Part shown: positions 1 through 12,981 of the stretch, in pieces | Layout of the letters: every line of letters starts with the position of its first letter | Numbering within the stretch: position 1 is the stretch's first letter | Assembly (NCBI GenBank): GCA_963978905.1 | Contig: OZ022257.1 | Location: 44,154,203 to 44,218,202, forward strand | Length of the DNA stretch: 64,000 bases | Direction of reading: 5' to 3' | Source of the DNA: Trichostrongylus colubriformis | Taxonomy: Eukaryota; Nematoda; Chromadorea; Rhabditida; Trichostrongylidae | Made by a program: the position numbers and the translations under genes | The notes under the pieces: generated by a model | What the model saw: the letters and a program-made list of their open reading frames with translations, nothing else | Told to the model about the DNA's origin: nothing | Database searches by the model: none

Positions 1-686
1 CCCCACCGAGGTTCGTGGCTGTCCGGAGCTGTTATACCATCTACGTTACGAGGAATGTCGTAACTATTATTCCATCTACGTTACGAAGAATGTCGTCCAC
101 TCCGCGTGACCAGCAGGTTAGATCTCCTCAATTCCAAGTTATAATTATTTACTTTTGCAGAATACAGTTTTGAAATGCTTTTCAGTTCGGACATTTGTGC
201 GCGTCCCCAGCCACATGGTCTCTGCCCCCTGCCTCAGTATGGACGTGATCAACAGATATATGGGGCTCGCTGTTGATCTTACCCATGCCCGGCCCGTCAT
301 CGAAAGACCACCTCGACGCCGACGATGCCTGCTCCTGAAGTGACGCCCACCCAGCCACATGGTCTCTGCCCCCTGCCTCAGCATGGACGTCATCAACAGA
401 TATATGGGGCTCGCTGTTGATCTTACCCATGCCCGGCCCGTCATCGAAAGACCACCTCGACGCCGACGATGCCTGCTCCTGACAAGTGACGCCCAAGTGA
501 AGAACGGTTCTACCCCAGCGAGGTTCGTGGCTGTCCGGAACTGTTATACCATCTACGTTACGAGGAATGTCGTAACTATCATTCCATCTACGTTACGGAG
601 AATGTCGTCCACTCCGCTTAACCAGCAGGTTAGATCTTCTCAATTCCAAGTTATAATTATTTACTTTCGCAAAATACAGTTTTGAA

Positions 687-3600
687 ATGCTTTTCAGTTC
701 GGACATTTGTGCGCGTCCCCAGCCACATGGTCTCTGCCCCCTGCCTCAGTATGGACGTGATCAACAGATATGTGGGTCTCGCTGTTGATCTTATCCATGC
801 CCGGCCCGTCATCGAAAGACCACCTCGACATTCTCCGCCGACGATGCCTGCTCCTGACAAGTGACGCCCCCCCAGCCACATGGTCTCTGCCCCCTGCCTC
901 AGTATGGACGTGATCAACAGATATGTGGGGCTCGCTGTTGATCTTACCCATGCCCGGCCCGTCATCGAAAGACCACCTCGACGCCGACGATGAATGCTCC
1001 TGACATGTGACGCCCAAGTGAAGAACGGTTTTACCCCACCGAGGTTCGTGGCTGCCCAGAACTGTTATACCATCTACGTTACGAGGAGAGTCGTGACTAT
1101 TATTCCATCTACGTTACGAAGAATGTCGTCCACTCCGCGTAACCAGCAGGTTAGATCTCCTCAATTCCAAGTTATAATTATTTACTTTTGCAGAATACAG
1201 TTTTGAAATGCTTTCCAGTTCGGACATTTGTGCGCGTCCCCAGCCACATGGTCTCTGCCCCCTGCCTCAGTATGGACGTGATCAACAGATATGTGGGGTT
1301 CGCTGTTGATCTTACCCATGCCCGGCCTGTCATCGAAAGACCACTTCGACGCCGACGATGCCTGCTCCTGACAAGTGACGCCCAAGTGAAGAACGGTTCT
1401 ACCCCAGCGAGGTTCGTGGCTGTCCGGAACTGTTATACCATCTACGTTACGAGGAATGTCGTAACTATCATTCCATCTACGTTACGGAGAATGTCGTCCA
1501 CTCCGCTTAACCAGCAGGTTAGATCTTCTCAATTCCAAGTTATAATTATTTACTTTCGCAAAATACAGTTTTGAAATGCTTTTCAGTTCGGACATTTGTG
1601 CGCGTCCCCAGCCACATGGTCTCTGCCCCCTGCCTCAGTATGGACGTGATCAACAGATATGTGGGGTTCGCTGTTGATCTTACCCATGCCCGGCCTGTCA
1701 TCGAAAGACCACTTCGACGCCGACGATGCCTGCTCCTGACAAGTGACGCCCAAGTGAAGAACGGTTCTACCCCAGCGAGGTTCGTGGCTGTCCGGAACTG
1801 TTATACCATCTACGTTACGAGGAATGTCGTAACTATCATTCCATCTACGTTACGGAGAATGTCGACCACTCCGCTTAACCAGCAGGTTAGATCTTCTCAA
1901 TTCCAAGTTATAATTATTTACTTTCGCAAAATACAGTTTTGAAATGCTTTTCAGTTCGGACATTTGTGCGCGTCCCCAGCCACATGGTCTCTGCCCCCTG
2001 CCTCAGTATGGACGTGATCAACAGATATGTGGGTCTCGCTGTTGATCTTATCCATGCCCGGCCCGTCATCGAAAGACCACCTCGACATTCTCCGCCGACG
2101 ATGCCTGCTCCTGACAAGTGACGCCCCCCCAGCCACATGGTCTCTGCCCCCTGCCTCAGTATGGACGTGATCAACAGATATGTGGGGCTCGCTGTTGATC
2201 TTACCCATGCCCGGCCCGTCATCGAAAGACCACCTCGACGCCGGCGATGAATGCTCCTGACATGTGACGCCCAAGTGAAGAACGGTTTTACCCCACCGAG
2301 GTTCGTGGCTGCCCAGAACTGTTATACCATCTACGTTACGAGGAGAGTCGTGACTATTATTCCATCTACGTTACGAAGAATGTCGTCCACTCCGCGTAAC
2401 CAGCAGGTTAGATCTCCTCAATTCCAAGTTATAATTATTTACTTTTGCAGAATACAGTTTTGAAATGCTTTTCAGTTCGGACATTTGTGCGCGTCCCCAG
2501 CCACATGGTCTCTGTCCCCTGCCTCAGTATGGACGTGATCAACAGATATGTGGGGTTCGCTGTTGATCTTACCCATGCCCGGCCTGTCATCGAAAGACCA
2601 CCTCGACGCCGACGATGCCTGCTCCTGACATGTGACGCCCAAGTGAAGAACGGTTTTACCCCACCGAGGTTCGTGGCTGTCCGGAACTGTTATACCATCT
2701 ACGTTACGAGGAATGTCGTAACTATCATTCCATCTACGTTACGGAGAATGTCGTCCACTCCGCTTAACCAGCAGGTTAGATCTTCTCAATTCCAAGTTAT
2801 AATTATTTACTTTCGCAAAATACAGTTTTGAAATGCTTTTCAGTTCGGACATTTGTGCGCGTCCCCAGCCACATGGTCTCTGCCCCCTGCCTCAGTATGG
2901 ACGTGATCAACAGATATGTGGGGTTCGCTGTTGATCTTACCCATGCCCGGCCTGTCATCGAAAGACCACTTCGACGCCGACGATGCCTGCTCCTGACAAG
3001 TGACGCCCAAGTGAAGAACGGTTCTACCCCAGCGAGGTTCGTGGCTGTCCGGAACTGTTATACCATCTACGTTACGAGGAATGTCGTAACTATCATTCCA
3101 TCTACGTTACGGAGAATGTCGTCCACTCCGCTTAACCAGCAGGTTAGATCTTCTCAATTCCAAGTTATAATTATTTACTTTCGCAAAATACAGTTTTGAA
3201 ATGCTTTTCAGTTCGGACATTTGTGCGCGTCCCCAGCCACATGGTCTCTGCCCCCTGCCTCAGTATGGACGTGATCAACAGATATGTGGGTCTCGCTGTT
3301 GATCTTATCCATGCCCGGCCCGTCATCGAAAGACCACCTCGACATTCTCCGCCGACGATGCCTGCTCCTGACAAGTGACGCCCCCCCAGCCACATGGTCT
3401 CTGCCCCCTGCCTCAGTATGGACGTGATCAACAGATATGTGGGGCTCGCTGTTGATCTTACCCATGCCCGGCCCGTCATCGAAAGACCACCTCGACGCCG
3501 ACGATGAATGCTCCTGACATGTGACGCCCAAGTGAAGAACGGTTTTACCCCACCGAGGTTCGTGGCTGCCCAGAACTGTTATACCATCTACGTTACGAGG

Positions 3601-4457
3601 AGAGTCGTGACTATTATTCCATCTACGTTACGAAGAATGTCGTCCACTCCGCGTAACCAGCAGGTTAGATCTCCTCAATTCCAAGTTATAATTATTTACT
3701 TTTGCAGAATACAGTTTTGAAATGCTTTTCAGTTCGGACATTTGTGCGCGTCCCCAGCCACATGGTCTCTGTCCCCTGCCTCAGTATGGACGTGATCAAC
3801 AGATATGTGGGGTTCGCTGTTGATCTTACCCATGCCCGGCCTGTCATCGAAAGACCACCTCGACGCCGACGATGCCTGCTCCTGACATGTGACGCCCAAG
3901 TGAAGAACGGTTTTACCCCACCGAGGTTCGTGGCTGCCCAGAACTGTTATACCATCTACGTTACGAGGAGTGTCGTGACTATTATTCCATCTACGTTACG
4001 AAGAATGTCGTCCACTCCGCGTAACCAGCAGGTTAGATCTCCTCAATTCCAAGTTATAATTATTTACTTTTGCAGAATACAGTTTTGAAATGCTTTTCAG
4101 TTCGGACATTTGTGCGCGTCCCCAGCCACATGGTCTCTGCCCCCTGCCTCAGCATGGACGTGATCAACAGATATGTGGGGTTCGCTGTTGATCTTACCCA
4201 TGCCCGGCCTGTCATCGAAAGACCACCTCGACGCCGACGATGAATGCTCCTGACATGTGACGCCCAAGTGAAGAACGGTTTTACCCCACCGAGGTTCGTG
4301 GCTGCCCAGAACTGTTATACCATCTACGTTACGAGGAATGTCGTAACTATTATTCCATCTACGTTACGAAGAATGTCGTCCACTCCGCGTAACCAGCAGG
4401 TTAGATCTCCTCAATTCCAAGTTATAATTATTTACTTTCGCAGAATACAGTTTTGAA
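687..4457. repeat. 1257-bp higher-order repeat, three copies
   Basis: Within the array the spacing pattern 521-368-368 recurs three times (687-1943, 1944-3200, 3201-4457). The private variants of each sub-unit recur at the same offset of 1257 bp, for example the CTCGACATTCTCCGCC insertion at about 825, 2082 and 3339. This shows multi-unit blocks were copied together, as in higher-order satellite structure. The third copy is the most diverged towards its right end. Confidence 0.85.
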
Positions 4458-5193
4458 ATGCTTTCCAGTTCGGACATTTGTGCGCGTCCCCAGCCACATG
4501 GTCTCTGCCCCCTGCCTCAGTATGGACGTGATCAACAGATATGTGGGGTTCGCTGTTGATCTTACCCATGCCCGGCCTGTCATCGAAAGACCACTTCGAC
4601 GCCGACGATGCCTGCTCCTGACAAGTGACGCCCAAGTGAAGAACGGTTCTACCCCAGCGAGGTTCGTGGCTGTCCGGAACTGTTATACCATCTACGTTAC
4701 GAGGAATGTCGTAACTATCATTCCATCTACGTTACGGAGAATGTCGTCCACTCCGCTTAACCAGCAGGTTAGATCTTCTCAATTCCAAGTTATAATTATT
4801 TACTTTCGCAAAATACAGTTTTGAAATGCTTTTCAGTTCGGACATTTGTGCGCGTCCCCAGCCACATGGTCTCTGCCCCCTGCCTCAGTATGGACGTGAT
4901 CAACAGATATGTGGGGTTCGCTGTTGATCTTACCCATGCCCGGCCTGTCATCGAAAGACCACTTCGACGCCGACGATGCCTGCTCCTGACAAGTGACGCC
5001 CAAGTGAAGAACGGTTCTACCCCAGCGAGGTTCGTGGCTGTCCGGAACTGTTATACCATCTACGTTACGAGGAATGTCGTAACTATCATTCCATCTACGT
5101 TACGGAGAATGTCGTCCACTCCGCTTAACCAGCAGGTTAGATCTTCTCAATTCCAAGTTATAATTATTTACTTTCGCAAAATACAGTTTTGAA

Positions 5194-7613
5194 ATGCTTT
5201 TCAGTTCGGACATTTGTGCGCGTCCCCAGCCACATGGTCTCTGCCCCCTGCCTCAGTATGGACGTGATCAACAGATATATGGGGCTCGCTGTTGATCTTA
5301 CCCATGCCCGGCCCGTATTCCATAGACCACCTCGACGCCGACGATGCCTGCTCCTGACAAGTGACGCCCACCCAGCCACATGGTCTCTGCCCCCTGCCTC
5401 AGTATGAACGTGATCAACAGATATGTGGGCTCGCTGTTGATCTTACCCATGCCCGGCCCGTCATCGAAAGACCACCTCGACGACGACGATGAATGCTGCT
5501 GACATGTGACGCCCAAGTGAAGAACGGTTTTACCCCACCGAGGTTCGTGGCTGCCCAGAACTGTTATACCATCTACGTTACGAGGAGTGTCGTGACTATT
5601 ATTCCATCTACGTTACGAAGAATGTCGTCCACTCCGCGTAACCAGCAGGTTAGATCTCCTCAATTCCAAGTTATAATTATTTACTTTTGCAGAATACAGT
5701 TTTGAAATGCTTTTCAGTTCGGACATTTGTGCGCGTCCCCAGCCACATGGTCTCTGCCCCCTGCCTCAGTATGGACGTGATCAACAGATATGTGGGGCTC
5801 GCTGTTGATCTTACCCATGCCCGGCCCGTCATCGAAAGACCACCTCGACGCCGACGATGCCTGCTCCTGACAAGTGACGCCCACCCAGGGACATGGTCTC
5901 TGCCTCCTGCCTCAGTATGGACGTGATCAACAGATATGTGGGGTTCGCTGTTGATCTTACCCATGCCCGGCCCGTCATCGAAAGACCACCTCGACGCCGA
6001 CGATGCCTGCTCCTGACAAGTGACGCCCACCCAGCCACATGGTCTCTGCCTCCTGCCTCAGTATGGACGTGATCAACAGATATAAGGGGTTCGCTGTTGA
6101 TCTTACCCATGCCCGGCCCGTCATCGAAAGACCACCTCGACGCCGACGATGCCTGCTCCTGACAAGTGACGCCCAAGTGAAGAACGGTTTTACCCCACCG
6201 AGGTTCGTGGCTGTCCGGAACTGTTATACCATCTACGTTACGAGGAATGTCGTGACTAATATTCCATCTACGTTACGAAGAATGTCGTCCTCTCCGCGTA
6301 ACCAGCAGGTTAGATCTCCTCAATTCCAAGTTATAATTATTTACTTTCGCAGAATACAGTTTTGAAATGCTTTTCAGTTCGGACATTTGTGCGCGTCCCA
6401 AGCCACATGGTCTCTGCCCCTGCCTCAGTATGGACGTGATCAACAGATATAAGGGGTTCGCTGTTGATCTTACCCATGCCCGGCCCGTCATCGAAAGACC
6501 ACCTCGACGCCGACGATGAATGCTCCTGACATGTGACGCCAAAGTGAAGAACGGTTTTACCCCACCGAGGTTCGTGGCTGCCCAGAACTGTTATACCATC
6601 TACGTTACGAGGAGTGTCGTGACTATTATTCCATCTACGTTACGAAGAATGTCGTCCACTCCGCGTAACCAGCAGGTTAGATCTCCTCAATTCCAAGTTA
6701 TAATTATTTACTTTTGCAGAATACAGTTTTGAAATGCTTTTCAGTTCGGACATTTGTGCGCGTCCCCAGCCACATGGTCTCTGCCCCCTGCCTCAGTGTG
6801 GACGTGATCAACAGACATGTGGGGCCTGCTGTTGATTTACCCATGCCCGGCCCGTCATCGAAAGACCACCTCGACGCCGACGATGCCTGCTCCTGACATG
6901 TGACGCCCAAGTGAAGAACGGTTTTACCCCACCGAGGTTCGTGGCTGCCCAGAACTGTTATACCATCTACGTTACGAGGAATGTCGTAACTATTATTCCA
7001 TCTACGTTGCGAAGAATGTCGTCCACTCCGCGTAACCAGCAGGTTAGATCTCCTCGATTCCAAGTTATAATTATTTACTTTCGCAGAATACAGTTTTGAA
7101 ATGCTTTTCAGTTCGGACATTTGTGCGCGTCCCCAGCCACATGGTCTCTGCCCCCTGCCTCAGTATGGACGTGATCAACAGATATATGGGGCTCGCTGTT
7201 GATCTTACCCATGCCCGGCCCATATTCCATAGACCACCTCGACGCCGACGATGCCTGCTCCTGACAAGTGACGCCCACCCAGCCACATGGTCTCTGCCCC
7301 CTGCCTCAGTATGAACGTGATCAACAGATATGTGGGCTCGCTGTTGATCTTACCCATGCCCGGCCCGTCATCGAAAGACCACCTCGACGACGACGATGAA
7401 TGCTGCTGACATGTGACGCCCAAGTGAAGAACGGTTTTACCCCACCGAGGTTCGTGGCTGCCCAGAACTGTTATACCATCTACGTTACGAGGAGTGTCGT
7501 GACTATTATTCCATCTACGTTACGAAGAATGTCGTCCACTCCGCGTAACCAGCAGGTTAGATCTCCTCAATTCCAAGTTATAATTATTTACTTTTGCAGA
7601 ATACAGTTTTGAA
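5194..7613. repeat. Second block-level duplication in the array
   Basis: The 513-bp units at 5194-5706 and 7101-7613 share private variants not found elsewhere (CCATAGACCACC in place of CGAAAGACCACC, TATGAACGTG, and GACGACGACGATGAATGCTGC). They are separated by 1907 bp. Between them lies a unit with three sub-blocks (5707-6366). Confidence 0.75.
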
Positions 7614-7844
7614 ATGCTTTTCAGTTCGGACATTTGTGCGCGTCCCCAGCCACATGGTCCTTACCACCTCCGCCACATGGACGTGATCAACAGATATGTG
7701 GGGCGCTCTGCTGATCTTACTTATGCGCGACCCATATTCGGAAGACCAGCTCAATGCCGAGGAATAGCCCTGTACGTGAATAGTGAGGCGGTTTTCCCTC
7801 TCACACTCGTGTTTATGTTATAGATCTAAACGAATTTCATTTCA
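7614..7844 (+). repeat. Diverged terminal unit of the array
   Basis: After the last clean unit start at 7614 the sequence follows the consensus for about 45 bases and then diverges strongly. It still keeps recognisable blocks such as GGACGTGATCAACAGATATG and a variant of the conserved stem-loop. It is the array edge and runs out near 7760. The remaining bases up to a TTTCAG at 7839-7844 show nothing recognisable. Confidence 0.7.
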
Positions 7845-8039
7845 GTGGATGGTGCCTGTCTCCAGATATGTGCTACCCGTGCGATCAATGATTTTCTGCT
7901 CGACTTAGGTTCTTTGTGCATAGATGATCCTCATGCTAAGGTTGTGGCGGCTTTCGCTCAAGAACTGCAATGCATGCTGACTTCACTTCTGAAGCAAAGT
8001 TTGATTTTAGTGAATGCGAATTTGGAGACTTGGGAATAA
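7845..8039 (+). CDS. Possible terminal exon, unknown protein
   Basis: An open frame of 64 codons follows directly after a good acceptor (TTTCATTTCAG) and ends in TAA at 8037-8039. The peptide has normal amino-acid variety, with an acidic and hydrophobic stretch (DDPHAKVVAAFAQELQ) unlike the low-quality frames around it. I do not recognise a family. An overlapping antisense frame exists at 7958-8173, so this may be chance. If it is real, the upstream exon would lie in or beyond the satellite array, placing the array in an intron. Confidence 0.25.
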   Translation: MDGACLQICATRAINDFLLDLGSLCIDDPHAKVVAAFAQELQCMLTSLLKQSLILVNANLETWE

Positions 8040-8656
8040 TAATCTTTCATTTCGTCAACGAGTCCATGTCGCCATGGAATGGTGTCCGTCCTCATTTTGA
8101 ACTCCATCGGTAGTATGTTGGCTAAGGCCATGGTTCTCAATAATTTGAATATTTTTGTTTCGCCAGCGAGCAAGTATCTCCTTCTATCAAAAAAGCTTGC
8201 TGTTCACTGAGATAAGAGAGCATGGAAGATGTACTGTTAGTAAATGCAACTATCGCATGAGAACATACAACATCACGTGAAAGCATACCCGATCTCTCAA
8301 TTCTATGATGGGATTTGGGCTTTTCTTCACTTCTGCAAGTGCTATCGCCGTGAAGATGGCATTTCAAAAAAGTTGCACGTCTATACGATGGGTCGTTTTC
8401 CATACTCGAGCGTAAATTTTTGCCTACGCCTAACTGGAGAAAAAAGGACTTCCTTTTCCCTCTAATTCTTAGTATGATGCCCTCATTGTGAAAGCACCCT
8501 TATGTGTTCTTTAGAACTACCAAGATGTTGATTAAGCGCGATAACTTACGAAGATTGTTATGAAGTGTGCCACCATTTCTTATTGTTTCTCTGTTGCCCA
8601 AACCTGATGATCGTGTGATGCATGGTTTTGAATTGTTCCATCCAAAAAGAATGTAT
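8040..8656. other. No feature recognised
   Basis: AT-leaning sequence with short open frames on both strands. No splice-consistent exon, repeat or RNA gene was seen. Confidence 0.5.
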
Positions 8657-9201
8657 GTCGTTTGACGCGGCCCCTTGCAGCTAATTTGCCAGTGGGGCTA
8701 ATGGACCGTTGCAGCCACCCTAACGCCGACCATTCGACGCATCTTCTGTGACAGATAACCCTTCCACATCACCGAACCCTCAGATGTTTATATTTGATAA
8801 CTGACACATAAAAGACTTCGTTGAAAAAAAAATTGCAAATTACTGACTCTTACGGGTCCCATTTTATTACACTGGCGAGCTAAGCGTGGACTTTGGCAAT
8901 TTTTTCCCGCTTTCGGCTTTCGGCGTCTCCACTACATTTTCGACAATCGGAAAACTATTTTTTACCTCCGGGGTAGTTGTATCACAATCGTTTAGGAGTT
9001 ATGATACGAGGTTCCTCTGTGATTTGCAGTGTTTCTTTGATAAGGTCTTTTATGTGGTAATTATTACTCAAGTAAATCTGAAGGTTCGCGCTGTGGACGA
9101 GTTGCCCGACTTAGACTATGCATCGAATGGTCGATGTTGGGGTGGCAACTACGGCCCATGTGCCCCGGCAAATCAGCTGCAAGGGGCCGCGCCAAACGAC
9201 C
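8657..9201. repeat. Palindromic MITE-like element
   Basis: Arms of about 85 bp (8657-8742 and 9120-9201) are reverse complements at roughly 80 percent. Both contain the core GCGGCCCCTTGCAGCT and end in CGACCATTCGA. The 375 bp between them carries no transposase-like frame. This is the layout of a non-autonomous inverted-repeat element. I could not define a target-site duplication. Confidence 0.6.
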
Positions 9202-9465
9202 GTCTCTCCTCCGAAAAAAGTATGTTATATTTCTTTATGTGCTACGCATGTTTGTTTGTGCAATCCAAGTAATGCACCACGTGGTAAGAATTCTTAATGT
9301 AGGAGTTTTATAATGGAATATGTTGCTCTAAAGATCCTCTCCTGTGTTATGGGCTTGGCTGTAGGATCACAGTGTGAATTGGTGAAGAGTGTTTCTCTCC
9401 TTTAGAAGCGAAATCCGATCTTTACACAGCTTCCCTTTTTTGTTAAATCCATTGTTGTCGGGGAA

Positions 9466-9523
9466 GATCTCAGGTGGAGTGAAGCAGCAAATGGGGGATC
9501 TCAGTTGGAGTAAAGCAGCAAAT
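9466..9523. repeat. Short direct duplication, 31-bp period
   Basis: Two copies (9466-9496 and 9497-9523) of a block beginning GATCTCAG and containing AAGCAGCAAAT, with two or three differences. A local slip duplication. Confidence 0.7.
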
Positions 9524-10325
9524 AACAGAATTCAATTTTTCCTAGAGACCAGATCCTCTCGCTTTCCTACAACGAGTATCCTCCGCCACGGATTACCCTG
9601 TTGTGAAAGGTATTTAACTAAAGTCTAAATTTTAATGTGGATTTCATGAAAGTGTTCTTTGCGTCTTCGTTGGGAAATACGAATGATATAATTCTTTTGT
9701 GGTTTCGTTTTCTTATTTTTATCGTCAGGTGCTTATTCAACGCGTCTTCGCTCGAAATCTCGTGGAACGCCGACGAGAATCAGTCTTTCATGTAAATTTT
9801 CGTCCATGGGGCAGCACACTAGCATAAGTGTAATTCATTACCATGAATCACGGTCAGTACCATAGAATCAATATCGAATAAGATTAGCCAATTTTTACAG
9901 TGAACGCAAAATGATCAGCGAGTCACATCAACAGGTGACGCTGTTGCAGAACCGTAATTTCAATGAAGTCCCAATGGTCGACATTGATCAAAACCATAGA
10001 TCTCTGTGCAAAGAGCTCAAAACGGGTAATGGAATCCTACCGAATGATTATAGTTGTAGAAGTTGAAAATCTGCAGCATCATGTGCCATCGGTCGTAACT
10101 GCCGGTTTTCGTACGGAGGGTCGAGCAATGTGATGGACCTCACAAGTGGGTGGACACATTTGCAGAAGCTCACATTCTATAGAGCACTGCATGTCGATCG
10201 ATACCTATTGCTATGATGGGCCTTTGCAGTGAAGGCTATAAATGGGCCAATCCGCAGCACAAATGTAAAATCTATAAATTTTCGTAAAACCGCATTGCTG
10301 TACAATTTCTGTTCACATCATTTTG
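9524..10325. other. No feature recognised
   Basis: About 800 bases with only short frames and no clear repeat or exon signal. Confidence 0.5.
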
Positions 10326-10457
10326 CCCACAGCCCGCTTCGCACAGGTGCCCCGTAACGCGATGTAGATCGCGAAGCTCACCTGTTTACATTATTGCACC
10401 CACAGCCCGCTTCGCACCGAAGCCCCGTAACGCGATGTAGATCGCGAAGCTCACCTG
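10326..10457. repeat. Tandem duplication, 73-bp period
   Basis: Two copies begin CCCACAGCCCGCTTCGCAC and end GCGAAGCTCACCTG. Each contains a small inverted repeat, CGCGAT-GTAG-ATCGCG, that could form a stem-loop. It lies just upstream of the BEL/Pao relic. Confidence 0.8.
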
Positions 10458-10540
10458 GTGTTATTTCAACCACAAGGAACCGCAAAGAGTAGATCAGCGA
10501 GTATCACAAGGATTGCAACAGTAAAATAGCCGATTGGTCA

Positions 10541-12400
10541 GTGCAAGACAAACAAGGGTTCGACAACTACTGGATAGAAAAGAAGGGTGAAGCCCTTCTT
10601 CAAGAAGCTGACCATGTCGAGCGCCAACTAGAGACAAGACTAGTGGAGGTTGAATGCCAAGAAACACTCTTGAAGCAAAAGGTTGCCAAAAAGCCAAGAA
10701 ACATTAACGAATCATTAATGGCCTTCCAGTTCTGCAGAACTGCAAACCAAACTTAGGTCTCAACCTACTGCGCCATTTACCGAATATACATTCACATTTC
10801 CTAGGACGCGTTTCCTAGATAATGAAACTAAAACAACACGATTCAGTGATAAATCTTCAAAATTTAACCCCTCTTAGAAGCTGTTCGAAGATCTAGTTCA
10901 TAAGCAACCGTATTACGGTATGTCAATGTCAAAAATGTCAGTTCTTCTCGATATTTGCGAATGTGATGCTGTCAAGGCACTCTAAATGATTCCACGGTCA
11001 GGAGACTCATATGACAGAGCCGTTACACAACTCAAAACTCAGTTCGATGAGCTCAAACAAATGTCGCTGCAGATGATACTAAAGCTCATTCAGTGAAGCA
11101 ATGCTAAGAAGATCCTAGGTCACATTTAATCAACCTTAGCGACGTTCACGCGGTCATAGCAGCATTGGTAAAGCAAGATGAGGTTGTCAACGCCACATAT
11201 ATGCAAAGCATGGTAGTTAAGACTACTCCACAAACAATCCAAGATGGAATGACGAACGAGGAATTCGATTCGATAAAGTGGACAATGAGTGGACTGCTGG
11301 ATCACTTTACCCTGGCGGTTGAGCGTAAAGAAAATATTGCTAGTCTCCAGAATACAAGCAGCGATGACTACTCCGTTTTCTATACCCACAAAAGAACAGC
11401 TCAAATGCTGCACTGCATTGGATGTGGGCAGCCACATGTGCTCCAATACTGCAATAACTATACTACATTATAACAAAAATTGAACGTCTTAAATCACTTA
11501 CAGCGTGTTGGGAATGCTTGAAGCAAAAACCATTTACCGCAATTCTGCCGCACACGCAATTGCCTTCACTGCGGAGCGAACCTCCATCCCATAATATGCA
11601 AATGGCAGCATAGCACGGGGATGAGGCATTGGCTAAAATACTACATACATACGTGGCAGAAGTTGTTCACCTCAAGCTGCGTCCGTCACGAGGCGCCTCC
11701 CGCCCAATCACTCTCTCTCCCACCGTCATCCCTTAAATCTCACGCGCAACGAACTACTTTGATCACGATCTTATTCAAAATTACAGCCTAGGTATCGTTG
11801 CATGAAAAGCTTAATAAGATCACGTTCACCATCAAGAAGCCCAGAAACATCGTGTCAGGTTCGCTCCGATTGCTCCCTTCCAACATGTACGAGTTGAAAC
11901 CAAGTTCAACTTTCGAATTATGAAAATCATCATCACGAGCACAACACAAGCCCAATTACTAATCGCGAAGAGATTCCTCTCAAAGTAGTATCAGTTCAAC
12001 TTCAATCTGGCATAAATACAGAAAAGCGTTTAGTTTCCGCTTTATCGGGCTTTTCGCTTCAGAGCAACCGTTAATTTCAAACACAATTGCTCGACAGATG
12101 AACCTTCCCACACGAAGTGAGACCACAATCGTAGAGTACACATTCGGTGGACGAGCAGAGAAGAAGTGTGTAAGGCGAGTCTTTGGTCAGTTATTCAATA
12201 CCGAAGGAGAGTACATCACAATTGTTTCTCACAAATGACAAAAACGCACCTCCCCTGCAATTTCCCAAGATATTATCCCAAGATGAAATATCATCTGCGA
12301 ACTTCCCGGCCGATGCATTCAGAGCCTTTTCAGGCAATGACAACATGAACTGCGAGTTCATGAAACAGGGAAGCGGTTTTTTCATCATCGCTCAATAATA
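10541..12400 (+). pseudogene. Decayed BEL/Pao retrotransposon gag-protease relic
   Basis: Three broken reading frames can be read through in order. The first (10541-10756) is a charged helical N-terminal segment. Next, after several stops, comes the Gag core (about 10890-11350), with FEDLVHKQP, MIPRSGDSYDRAVTQLKTQF and a tail ending in TMSGLLDHFTLAVERKE, which is the nematode BEL/Pao Gag pattern (DUF1759-like). A degenerate Cys/His knuckle region follows (about 11500-11610: CWECLKQ, then HCGANLHPIICKWQH). Further on (about 12070-12390) ISNTIARQMNLP, FNTEGEYITI, LQFPKIL and GNDNM match the retropepsin-like region (DUF1758 type). Multiple stops and frame changes make it non-functional. No reverse transcriptase follows and no LTRs were found. 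The family assignment rests on recalled motif patterns. Confidence 0.7.
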
Positions 12401-12981
12401 AAAAGCAGTTGCTAAACAATTTATTATAAAAAGTTATCCGAATCTGCGATAGTCTTTACATGTTCAGTAATAATACTAGTAAATTAAGAAAAGTCAATAT
12501 CGGAAAAACAATGAGGCAGATCGTCCGAAAACGTGCACAGAGCGTCATCCCGAATGTAGGCATGTACCTAAAACGATTAAAATCGCATTTAAAGACTCTA
12601 AAATGCGCGTCAAATCCTAAACTAAAGAGAACCGAGTGCAGGCCCACTTTCTCGACAGTTCCGTGAGTTTAACAGCAGATGCAATATCACAGGACTTCGA
12701 GCCCATTACCACAAGGGAAATGGCGGCAGTTATCAAAAGCAGATTCACCATTATGAAAAGTGCTGGAAGAAATTATGAACAGGCATATGCGATAAATCAG
12801 TGACAAATTTAAAGTAATAAATCAAAGTCAATGAATTGATCTTCAGTATCACATCACTTGTTGCTGGTATAGTGGAAGGACGTCAGCTTCGCCCAGACAC
12901 AGGGGGGGGGGGCACTAGCACAGGGAGTCTGAGTGCGGTATCTTGAGTGACTGTGCCCAGTGCCTTGCTTAGGCGTATTCG
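12401..12981. other. No clear feature; probable decayed retroelement tail
   Basis: AT-rich sequence with one 68-codon frame (12460-12666) of basic composition that I cannot assign. A run of ten G lies at 12902-12911. Confidence 0.4.

Larger units (their letters stand above)
1..7655. repeat. Satellite-like tandem array, 368-bp unit
   Basis: Eighteen unit starts (ATGCTTTTCAGTTCGG or a one-base variant) are seen at 175, 687, 1208, 1576, 1944, 2465, 2833, 3201, 3722, 4090, 4458, 4826, 5194, 5707, 6367, 6734, 7101 and 7614. Most spacings are 367/368 bp. The longer ones (512-521 bp and 660 bp) arise because an internal sub-block of about 145-153 bp, starting near CCCAGCCACATGGTCTC, is present two or three times. 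Each unit also holds an internal near-duplication of CCATCTACGTTACGA. Units differ by scattered substitutions only, so the array is young or homogenised. Because 368 is not a multiple of three, the many open frames on both strands are not evidence of protein coding. The array begins before the window. Confidence 0.95.

Noticed and set aside
155..7612. Dozens of 60-138 codon frames on both strands of the satellite
   Set aside because: The repeat period is not a multiple of three, frames repeat with the array on both strands, and no peptide shows domain features.
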